Shown: positions 1 to 6,508 of the stretch, piece by piece
Layout of the letters: each line of letters opens with the position of its first letter
How positions within the stretch are numbered: position 1 is the stretch's first letter
Origin: CAZQEZ01 sp964592475
GTDB lineage: Bacteria > Bacteroidota > Bacteroidia > Cytophagales > Cyclobacteriaceae
Direction: 5' to 3'
NCBI GenBank assembly: GCA_964592475.1
Contig: CAZQEZ010000206.1
Span: 1 to 6,682 of the forward strand
Length of the DNA: 6,682 nt
The notes under the pieces: generated by a model
What the model was told of the DNA's origin: nothing
Seen by the model: the letters and a program-made list of their open reading frames with translations, nothing else
The model's database searches: none
Program-made: the position numbers and the translations under genes

Positions 1-371
1 CCAACCGGTTTTCCCATTTCCCACAAATCGTCGATGACACCTACCCAAACAGCAGCTTCTCCATCTTCAGAACGGATGATGTGTTCTCCGGTTTCTGCTT
101 CTGGATCAATTCCTGTCATTACCAGCATTCCGCGGTAAGATGCATAATCGTGAATCCGAAAATCGTGAGAAGCAACCGGACGAATTTTGGCAAACCCGTC
201 GGCATTTTCAGCAGGAAGTTCATAAAATGTTCCACCGGCGTTGAACAAGTCTCTTTCCGTTGCTACTTCGCGGGCAATCCGCAATTGTGCTGCATTGGTT
301 AACTCTCCGAATTTATCATCACCGAGCGGCAGTCTCCAACGGCGGTTTTTATCATCGATAATCAAAACCGA
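1..371 (-). repeat. Second (degenerate) copy of the propeller-like C-terminal half, protein level
   Basis: Residues 604-726 of the large propeller-like protein align with residues about 274-410 of the same protein (951-1361) and, better, with residues about 257-384 of the 483-aa paralogue. Matching landmarks in order are SV(L/I), WRLPxG against YRLPKG, (R/V)xREV-TER, FYE(L/I), AKIRPVASH against AIKPVSSH, YRGMLV against WRGMLV, then a W(V/F)G-DD(L/I)W-GKP block. The copy lacks the TEWxR residues (replaced around 630-634) and the His of the HG(L/M)F motif, which aligns with Gly649. The likely start of the whole module is near residue 520 (base 623). It runs off the window, so its full length is unknown. 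Confidence 0.7.
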
Positions 372-2180
372 AGATTCCTGTATCTCAATTACATTTTCAG
401 GAACTGCAAATTTTTCGCGAATAAATTTTTCAGTTTCCGTATCTTGCTTTTTCACCAGGTTCAGTTTTTCATCCAGCTCGTAATAACCGTTGTGAATCTC
501 ATCATTGTTTTCAAACTGAACTGCAGCCACTCCCAGTGCCCGTCGATTGTCACCCAAACCGTAAAGCAACCCGCCATTGGCATCTGATTCTCCAACCGCG
601 GCTATTCCATCGAAAATTGGAGCAGGAGCAGAAGGACGCTCATCTTTATCCGAATAATTAAATTGAACGGTTGCAACTGTTGACGCTGCAGCTTTTGCAC
701 GAATCCACTCTCCGGTTTCATTTTCATTAAACTCAATGAATTGAGTTGAACCGGCTTCCACCTGAACCATTTGTAATTCAGTCCAGTTTTGATTTCCGTT
801 TTTATCCACCTCCAAAACAAAATCCACAGCCTGATTGCCGGCATTATGAATCCATACGCAGCGGTTGGTCCAGCCGGAAAAAAGCATCGGTTCCGAGATT
901 TCATTTTCCTGAACCTTTTCGTTCAGCCAAACTGATCCGGAAGCTGTGGCAGGTCCCAGTTGATCCGGTTTGTCAAAATCGGTAAACCACAGGCTGGAAT
1001 TCGACTGTCCCGGGCCTTCAATGCCGCCTTTTTGTTTTCTTTTGTTGAGAAATTCTGCCTCTGCTGAGTCGTCACATCCGAAAATCAGGCGATCGTTCCA
1101 GCGGGCAAAGTCGCCAATTACTTTCAGGTAGGCTGACCGGGGACGAACTCCTGCTGAGTTTTCAGCAGTAAACGTTTCCGGAAATTGCCAGAACATACCG
1201 TGCATGGTCATCAGATAATCGGGGTTTGTTTCGGTTCCCACATCACGGATTCTGGGCCATTCTGTATTCCAGCCATGGGCACCGTCGTAGCTATGACTTG
1301 CCTTTGGCAGACGATAAAAGTCCCAGCCTGTTTCCGGGTTGCGTACACCTAGAATAACTGATTTGTGATCCCAGCCGGTAGCCCAAATTGGGTCGGTTTC
1401 AAAATTTTCATTGCCATAAATTCCTCCCGGACCTGTTACTTCAACAAACTGATTGCGGCGCACCAGATTCCATTCATTACCATCCCATTCCGATAATGAA
1501 CCGGCTTCAATATCGAACTGTTCAAGAGCCAGTTGCCCTGCTTCGCCATTGTTGGAATAAACCATTACACCTTGCCCCGAGTACAATCCTTTGCCGTGGA
1601 CACCTTTGAGCAATGCAGAGGGAAGGTTTGCTGATTCATCTTTCTCTTTCTGATTGGTTACATTTCGGTCTTCATAAAGCATGGTGGGTTCCAGTGTATT
1701 TACATTCACTTCATAAAAACCCTCTTCCATTGTCCCGTAATAAATTTTATTCTCCGGTTCAAAAAGATGACGGGCATTCCCGGTGTGGCGTCCCGGCATT
1801 TCTTCATAAGGGATAACCCGAACATTGCAGTTGGCATCAATGGCATAAGGGCCAATAAAAAGTTGATCGCTTTCTTTGTGGATCATGCGGTTTGCTGGTG
1901 TTCCGCCAATGCTTTCCGGGCGAACAATTTGTTCCAGTTCCGGTGTAATTTCATACAGTTTATCGGAAGAACCAAATGGAAGATGAGGGCCATACGTGAT
2001 TACCCACAATCGGCCGGCCCATGGAACTACGGCACCTGTTCCGCACTCCCTTTCGTTATTGTAATAGGCAAGGTGGGGGTAAATGCCGCTGATTTGACGG
2101 GGTTGTTCGAATTCATTCTGCCCATTAGTGCATGAAAGCAAAAAGATAACAGTGAATAGTAAACAGAAATTTGTTTTCAT
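1..2180 (-). CDS. Propeller-like exported lipoprotein B with internal domain duplication (3' end outside window)
   Basis: The reading frame opens at the ATG at 2180 and stays open for 726 codons to the left edge, so the C-terminus is missing. The N-terminus has a short hydrophobic segment ending in LLSC (Cys17), a plausible though not perfect lipobox, which suggests a lipid-anchored envelope protein. Residues about 28-510 match the neighbouring 483-aa protein (5030-3579) along its whole length. Shared blocks are PWAxRLW (53-59), TYxxHL (to H66), ANRxIH (to H101), GPYxID (110-114), PENK(I/L)YY (142-148), ATGWD (267-271), TEWxR (306-310) and HGMF (H327). Spaced Trp/Gly-rich strand motifs suggest a beta-propeller followed by a beta-sandwich-like tail (about 415-510). 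From about residue 520 a second, shorter copy begins; its last 120 residues match the C-terminal half of the first. The start overlaps the upstream sulfatase stop as ATGA. I do not recognise the family; function could be glycan binding or cleavage, which is inferred from context only. Confidence 0.85.
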   Translation of the reverse strand, partial: MKTNFCLLFTVIFLLSCTNGQNEFEQPRQISGIYPHLAYYNNERECGTGAVVPWAGRLWVITYGPHLPFGSSDKLYEITPELEQIVRPESIGGTPANRMIHKESDQLFIGPYAIDANCNVRVIPYEEMPGRHTGNARHLFEPENKIYYGTMEEGFYEVNVNTLEPTMLYEDRNVTNQKEKDESANLPSALLKGVHGKGLYSGQGVMVYSNNGEAGQLALEQFDIEAGSLSEWDGNEWNLVRRNQFVEVTGPGGIYGNENFETDPIWATGWDHKSVILGVRNPETGWDFYRLPKASHSYDGAHGWNTEWPRIRDVGTETNPDYLMTMHGMFWQFPETFTAENSAGVRPRSAYLKVIGDFARWNDRLIFGCDDSAEAEFLNKRKQKGGIEGPGQSNSSLWFTDFDKPDQLGPATASGSVWLNEKVQENEISEPMLFSGWTNRCVWIHNAGNQAVDFVLEVDKNGNQNWTELQMVQVEAGSTQFIEFNENETGEWIRAKAAASTVATVQFNYSDKDERPSAPAPIFDGIAAVGESDANGGLLYGLGDNRRALGVAAVQFENNDEIHNGYYELDEKLNLVKKQDTETEKFIREKFAVPENVIEIQESSVLIIDDKNRRWRLPLGDDKFGELTNAAQLRIAREVATERDLFNAGGTFYELPAENADGFAKIRPVASHDFRIHDYASYRGMLVMTGIDPEAETGEHIIRSEDGEAAVWVGVIDDLWEMGKPV
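2177..2180 (-). promoter_or_regulatory. ATGA stop/start overlap coupling sulfatase B and propeller-like protein B
   Basis: On the minus strand the sulfatase stop TGA (2179-2177) overlaps the ATG (2180-2178) of the next gene by four bases in all. There is no clear Shine-Dalgarno sequence ahead of it, only A/T-rich sequence, so re-initiation by terminating ribosomes is the likely mode of translation. This also fixes the start of the downstream gene, because the signal peptide begins directly there. Confidence 0.75.
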
Positions 2181-3571
2181 TTTAGGATTGTATTAATGTG
2201 ATTATTTATCAATTTATTAAATTCTTTTATTCGTTTTTTTTGATGCGAAGAGTTTGCCAAGTTTTTCATTTCCTGAGGATCGTCATTTTGATTATACAGT
2301 TCAACGAAATTGGTTTTTTTTAGAGAGCTATCCTCGTAAGTCATAATATAGCGAAAGTCTTCACTTATTACGGTAAGGTTTGGTTTTGCACCGCCGAAGG
2401 TTCCCAAACCTTCATAAATAAATTCACTGCGCCACTCATTGTCTTTTCCGTTCATAAGGGGAACAATACTTTTTCCATGAATATTCGGTTGTTCTGCAAT
2501 ACCTGCCAGTTCTAAGATAGTTGGCGCGATGTCAATATTCAATACAATCTGGTTGTTAACAGAAGGTATTATTCCCGGGCCAACCACAAAAAACGGCACC
2601 CGTGAAGAAGGACGATAAGGAAGCACTTTACTGGTAAAACCATGTTCACCCAACATCCAACCATTGTCGCTCATAAAAAAAATGTAGGTGTTTTCGCGGA
2701 GGCCGAGAACATCCAATTCACGGAATATAAGGCCAAGAAACTGTTCCATTTCCGTTATTACCGAATAATATTCCATTGTGTGTTGCTGAATTGCTTCCGA
2801 ATCAGGATAACCATATACTTTTGCCTGGGTGAGATTTCTTACCTGCTTCAGGTATTCCGGTTTGCCGGTTAAATCATCCAAACGATTTTTAGCAACAGGC
2901 ATTTCATTTACATTATATTTTTTGGTTGTTGCCACTCGTGCATCCCAAATTAAATTCCCATTCATGTGAGGAGTTTGTGGATTATGCCACAGAAAAAATG
3001 GTTTATCACCCTTTGCAGCTTCTTTTAAAAAATCAACAGAGCGTTTGGCACAATATAAGTCACAATGCATTTCGGGGTTGATTTTTTCTCCTTCATCATA
3101 AATTGTGCGTCCGTAATACGTTCCGTTTCCTTCGAAGTACACTGAAAAATCAAATCCGGCATCAGCCGGGTGCCTGCCAATATGCCATTTGCCTGAAATA
3201 CCTGTAAGATATCCTTCTTCCTGTAAATAATTGGCAACAGTTTTTTCATTCGGGTTGAGGTCACTACCCAACTGTAAAACCCCGTTAGCACTGCCGTAAC
3301 GTCCGGTAAGCAAAGCTGCCCGACTCGGACTGCATAATGAAAAAACCACGTTGGCATTGGTAAACCGGATGCCTTGTTGAGCCATTTTGTCTAGTTCAGG
3401 AGTTATGATTACATTGTTATCATTAATCCCAAGTGCATCATATCGCTGATCGTCGGAATAGATAAAAATGATGTTAGGCTGATTGTTTTGAGCTACAACA
3501 TGGGTTACTGTCAATACCAAAAGGATCACCCAATTAAAAATCTTACTTATTTTATATCGCCCGAATTTCAT
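2177..3571 (-). CDS. Exported S1 sulfatase B (formylglycine-dependent)
   Basis: This is a 464-aa hydrolase of the alkaline phosphatase/arylsulfatase superfamily that would remove sulfate esters from a glycan or small organic sulfate outside the cytoplasm. A basic N-terminus and hydrophobic stretch end in VVAQ (residues 25-28), a typical type I signal cleavage site. Active-site elements are complete: metal ligands D40-D41 in SDDQRYDALG, C80 in CSPSR (the Cys converted to formylglycine), GKWH (K128, H130), TPH (H202), SDNG (D302, N303), LGEHG (H310) and K315. The C-terminus has the usual ELYN-DP-E-NLA block near 424-440. An in-frame ATG at 3682 would give 501 aa but would overlap the upstream gene by 104 bases and lack a signal peptide, so 3571 is preferred, leaving a 7-base gap. 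It resembles the arylsulfatase A and N-acetylglucosamine-6-sulfatase type more than sulfatase A; I cannot assign the substrate or subfamily. Maturation needs a formylglycine-generating enzyme, not in the window. Confidence 0.93.
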   Translation of the reverse strand: MKFGRYKISKIFNWVILLVLTVTHVVAQNNQPNIIFIYSDDQRYDALGINDNNVIITPELDKMAQQGIRFTNANVVFSLCSPSRAALLTGRYGSANGVLQLGSDLNPNEKTVANYLQEEGYLTGISGKWHIGRHPADAGFDFSVYFEGNGTYYGRTIYDEGEKINPEMHCDLYCAKRSVDFLKEAAKGDKPFFLWHNPQTPHMNGNLIWDARVATTKKYNVNEMPVAKNRLDDLTGKPEYLKQVRNLTQAKVYGYPDSEAIQQHTMEYYSVITEMEQFLGLIFRELDVLGLRENTYIFFMSDNGWMLGEHGFTSKVLPYRPSSRVPFFVVGPGIIPSVNNQIVLNIDIAPTILELAGIAEQPNIHGKSIVPLMNGKDNEWRSEFIYEGLGTFGGAKPNLTVISEDFRYIMTYEDSSLKKTNFVELYNQNDDPQEMKNLANSSHQKKRIKEFNKLINNHINTILK

Positions 3572-3578
3572 TTGTATT

Positions 3579-5030
3579 TTAATTATAAATGATGATTGCA
3601 GTTGCCGAACAATCCTTATTTGCAGATAGTCGCAACCAGTGTGCGCTGTATGCATCAGGGAATTCATAATGAATATATTCACCGGGTCTTACAGATATTA
3701 TTTTAAAATCTTTGAAATCCCCGTTTCCCATAAAATCAGTTTGAATGGTAAATTCAACGGTCTCTTTTGAATCATGATAAAGGTGTACCGATTTTTTATC
3801 GAACCCAGTCATCAGGTAAGGGTCAGATACTTCATTTTTATTAACCTCAGTTTGGTACCAAACTCCTCCAAAACCGGTGGGTTTCCCAAAATTCCAAATA
3901 TCATCTGTTTTTCCAAACCATAAGCCTGCCTGGGATTGGCCTGCCAGCGGATTTCTATCCTGGGGCCCGAATTTCATAGGAGTAGCCTGATTACCACCAA
4001 AAACAAGCATGCCACGCCACGAACAAAAATCGGGAATAACACGCAGATGTGACGAAACAGGTTTGATTGCCCACAATTCATCGCCATAAGTGTGCATTCC
4101 TATTTCATAGAATAAACCATGGCAATCCATTAATGCACGTTCGGTTTCCACCTCACGCACGCGCATCCATTCAGTACAGCTTGTTTGGTCAAAAGTACGG
4201 CTTCCTTTGGGCAGCCGGTAGCGTTTCCATTCACCATTTATAAACACGCGCATTATAACGGAAATATTATCCCACCCGGTGGCAATTAACGGTTGCCCAA
4301 ATGAACCGGCAGCCCAAACTTCGGTAAATGCTGTTTCCTCCAGAATTTTCCAGTCTCCTTTTCCGTTCCATTCAGCCAGGCGGCCAGCACTCCATTCACC
4401 ATTAAAATCCTGGGTGTTATAACTGTTATTACAAACCACAACTCTGCCATGAGCTGTAAAACCGCTTTTAAAATGTGGTTTTGAGCCTTTAGGTTCTTTT
4501 AACTTATTCATTAGCTGAAAAAGCTGCTTCACTTCCAGAGTATGCACATCTATTTCAAAAAACTCTCCTTCCATTGCGAGGTAATAGAGTTTGTTTTCTG
4601 GATCCGTCAAATGCGACATAGTTGCAGCCAACCGGTGTTCTGTAAATTCTTCAATTAGCCTGACATTTCCCAGGGTATCAATCAGGTAAGGGCCAATGGC
4701 CAACTGCATGCTTTGGGTGTGGATTAAACGGTTTGCATAAGTGCCTACTACACTGGCCGGATGTTTTTTTAGCTGAAGTTCATTATCGATCTCGTATAAA
4801 CCAGTACCACTGCCAGTGGGTGTAAGATGAGCAACATAAGTTACCGCCCAAAGACGGTTGGCCCAAGGCATTAATGCACCAATACCGGCTTCTGTTCGTG
4901 GAAAATGGTCGGCAGTCATCGTAAGTGATGGAATCACTCCACTGATGCTTCGAATTTGTTTTTCCTGACTGAATCCTGAAGAAAAAAAGAAAAAAAGAAA
5001 AAAAGTCAATAATGCAATTTGCTTTTTCAT
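3579..5030 (-). CDS. Propeller-like exported protein A of unrecognised family
   Basis: This complete 483-aa protein has a signal peptide: Lys-rich start, a very Phe-rich hydrophobic core (residues 5-20) and probable cleavage after SGFSQ (residue 22). No lipobox Cys is present, so it should be a soluble periplasmic or secreted protein. The mature part has repeated Trp/Gly/Tyr strand motifs: PWANRLW (55-61), GLYEID (77-82), ANRLIH (99-104), GPYLID (113-118), DPENKLYY (143-150), ATGWD (250-254), YRLPKG (271-276), TEWMR (286-290), HGLFYE (304-309), WRGMLVFGG (338-346) and LWFGKTDDIW (370-379). This pattern fits a beta-propeller, with a beta-sandwich-like tail from about 395. It is a paralogue of the lipoprotein starting at 2180. 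The start lies 3 bases after the upstream sulfatase stop, and a GGAG within that gene's end (5045-5042) may serve as ribosome binding site. No known enzyme motif is recognised. A role in glycan cleavage or binding is inferred only from its sulfatase neighbours. Confidence 0.9.
   Translation of the reverse strand: MKKQIALLTFFLFFFFSSGFSQEKQIRSISGVIPSLTMTADHFPRTEAGIGALMPWANRLWAVTYVAHLTPTGSGTGLYEIDNELQLKKHPASVVGTYANRLIHTQSMQLAIGPYLIDTLGNVRLIEEFTEHRLAATMSHLTDPENKLYYLAMEGEFFEIDVHTLEVKQLFQLMNKLKEPKGSKPHFKSGFTAHGRVVVCNNSYNTQDFNGEWSAGRLAEWNGKGDWKILEETAFTEVWAAGSFGQPLIATGWDNISVIMRVFINGEWKRYRLPKGSRTFDQTSCTEWMRVREVETERALMDCHGLFYEIGMHTYGDELWAIKPVSSHLRVIPDFCSWRGMLVFGGNQATPMKFGPQDRNPLAGQSQAGLWFGKTDDIWNFGKPTGFGGVWYQTEVNKNEVSDPYLMTGFDKKSVHLYHDSKETVEFTIQTDFMGNGDFKDFKIISVRPGEYIHYEFPDAYSAHWLRLSANKDCSATAIIIYN
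4981..5004 (-). repeat. Three perfect tandem 8-bp units (TTTTTTTC on coding strand) in signal peptide of propeller-like protein A
   Basis: On the + strand the sequence is G followed by seven A, three times in a row without error, then another G. On the coding strand it specifies most of the Phe run of the signal peptide (residues about 10-17). The unit is 8 bases, not a multiple of three, so gain or loss of one unit, or slippage within an A7 run, would shift the frame and abolish the protein. Confidence 0.9.
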
Positions 5031-5033
5031 AAT

Positions 5034-6467
5034 CTAAATATCTCCGTTTTTTTTAAGCTGGTTCTCAATTTCCAGAAAACTATTTAACCTCTCTTCCCTG
5101 TACATTTCTTTATTAGTTGTTCTGTAGTCGATAAAGTGTTTTTGAATTTCGGGTGAATCCGGATAAAATCCCTTATCATCGATTTCTTTAATATGATTCA
5201 TTAAAATGGTCTCATGTTTTTCCCGTATATCCTGAAATTCTTTTTTGTAGGCCAAATTATTGGTTTCGTAAGGGTCATTTTCCAAGTCGTATAATTCCTC
5301 CAATGGAAGTGGGGTAACCAGCGTTTTTTGCACTTCATTCAATTTGTTGTAATTATCGAGCAACCAGATAGTATTGTAAAAAGGCAACCGGGCTTTCCGG
5401 TATTCTGTCGAACACTCGAGAATGGACAAACCGTTGTTGAAATTTTTAATGTATTTATATCTTTTTGAACGAACGGCACGTGTTTTAAAATGAACGCCGC
5501 CAATACGGTCGAGTGAAGCATAAATGTAATCCCGTTCCGGTTCCGACTGTTCACCCAAAAATACTTTACCTTGCATATAATGCGGTTTTTCTATCCCTGC
5601 AAGTGCAAGTGTCGTAGCTGAAATATCGATTGAAGATAAAAGTTGATCGCTGACTTTACCTTGTGTGAAACCTTCAGGTATATTCATTCCCTTTGGAATG
5701 TAGATTATAAACGGGACATTAATCCCACTGTCATACATCCAGTATTTTCCTTTTAAAGTAGGTCTCCCATGATCAGATAGAAAAAAAACGATGGTATTTT
5801 CAAGTAATTCTTTTTCATTAAAATCATTTAAAATTCCTTTTATTTCATTATCGAGCAACTGAATATTTTCATAGTAAGCAGCCCAATCTTCACGGAGAGG
5901 GCCAACATCAGGATAATATGGCGGGAGAGTAACATCACCCCGATTTATCGGATTTACAGTATCTTTTTCAAAAATACGATGTGTATAATGCGAATGAACC
6001 TTGGCAAAAAACGGTTTATCATCCTCCAACTCTTCAATTTCTTTATATTGAAAAGGTGGTTTATCAAGACTGAACATATAATCATGCTTCCCAATTCCCA
6101 GGGTTTGATAACCATTATCCTGCAGGATGTGCGCGATAGTTTTGACTCCTTCGGGCAAATCAGGTTTTAATTCATCAGAGTAGCGCATGTGCATTGTTCC
6201 AATGGAAGCCTGATGCATTCCCACAGCCAGGGCAGTGCGGGAGGGAGAACAAACTCCGGCAGCCGTAAACATGTTATTGAAACGCATCCCTTCTTTTGCC
6301 AGCTTATCAAGAGTTGGTGTTTTAACCAGTTCATTGCCATAACACGCCAGGTCTTTCGACATATCTTCACAAACAATCCAGAGAATATTAGGAGAACTAC
6401 CTTTACTCAGAACATTAAGTTGGTTTACAAAAAGGAATATTGAAAATATGAAAATAATTCGTTTCAT
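5034..6467 (-). CDS. Exported S1 sulfatase A, distantly sulfamidase-like
   Basis: This is a complete 477-aa formylglycine-dependent sulfatase. A type I signal peptide covers about residues 1-21, and the mature protein opens with the usual SPNILWIV strand. C73 in CSPSR is the formylglycine site. Other active-site positions are E34-D35 (ED where most sulfatases have DD), K127 in GIGKHDY, the H160/H163-R164 pair in SHYTHR, SDHG (D232, H233) and K241 before WMYDSG. The HxxHR motif, the SDxG region and the ELYDLENDP-ET-NLA tail (391-406) resemble the heparan N-sulfatase (sulfamidase, SGSH) type and bacterial relatives, so an O- or N-sulfate of a glycan is plausible, but no substrate can be read from sequence. 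The segment between GKHDY and the HxxHR motif is short (about 30 residues). The gene follows an FAD oxidoreductase after 41 bases and precedes propeller-like protein A by 3 bases (TAG-ATT-ATG). A basic, Lys/Glu-rich tail extends past 440. Confidence 0.93.
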   Translation of the reverse strand: MKRIIFIFSIFLFVNQLNVLSKGSSPNILWIVCEDMSKDLACYGNELVKTPTLDKLAKEGMRFNNMFTAAGVCSPSRTALAVGMHQASIGTMHMRYSDELKPDLPEGVKTIAHILQDNGYQTLGIGKHDYMFSLDKPPFQYKEIEELEDDKPFFAKVHSHYTHRIFEKDTVNPINRGDVTLPPYYPDVGPLREDWAAYYENIQLLDNEIKGILNDFNEKELLENTIVFFLSDHGRPTLKGKYWMYDSGINVPFIIYIPKGMNIPEGFTQGKVSDQLLSSIDISATTLALAGIEKPHYMQGKVFLGEQSEPERDYIYASLDRIGGVHFKTRAVRSKRYKYIKNFNNGLSILECSTEYRKARLPFYNTIWLLDNYNKLNEVQKTLVTPLPLEELYDLENDPYETNNLAYKKEFQDIREKHETILMNHIKEIDDKGFYPDSPEIQKHFIDYRTTNKEMYREERLNSFLEIENQLKKNGDI

Positions 6468-6508
6468 TATTTATCATTTATTAATTCACAAACAAAAGAT
6501 TATAAGTT
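6468..6508 (-). other. 41-bp intergenic leader between oxidoreductase and sulfatase A
   Basis: This is the longest non-coding stretch in the window. It is A/T-rich and on the minus strand ends in AATAAATGATAA directly before the ATG, the A-rich, Shine-Dalgarno-poor leader common in Bacteroidota. I see no convincing hairpin terminator. A TAATCTTTTG stretch only loosely resembles the Bacteroidota -7 element (TAnnTTTG), with wrong spacing, so a separate promoter here is not supported and read-through from the oxidoreductase gene is more likely. Confidence 0.4.

Noticed and set aside
81..483. Plus-strand open frames over the left end, and similar ones at 1388-2135, 2642-2872 and 5979-6443
   Set aside because: All are antisense to well-supported genes, lack start context, and are rich in Cys, Ser and His as expected of antisense frames.
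602..904. 100-aa minus-strand open frame inside the large propeller-like gene
   Set aside because: It lies in another frame of a continuous 726-codon coding region with clear homology to its neighbour, and its composition is unlike a real protein.
1857..1871. About 14-base match (AAAGTTGATCGCT region) also present near 5638-5651
   Set aside because: Both copies lie inside unrelated coding sequences; a single match of this size in a window of this length is compatible with chance, and no other copies were seen.
3025..3357. 110-aa minus-strand open frame inside sulfatase B
   Set aside because: It is a shifted-frame shadow of the sulfatase sequence that contains the CSPSR active site.
3572..3682. 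N-terminal extension of sulfatase B from an upstream in-frame ATG at 3682
   Set aside because: It would overlap the end of the preceding gene by 104 bases, and its residues show no signal peptide. The internal ATG at 3571 is followed directly by a good one and leaves a 7-base gap.
6468..6508. Possible Bacteroidota-type promoter between the oxidoreductase and sulfatase A
   Set aside because: The TAATCTTTTG stretch does not fit TAnnTTTG spacing and no well-placed TTTG -33 element was seen; the gap is too short to argue for an independent transcript.
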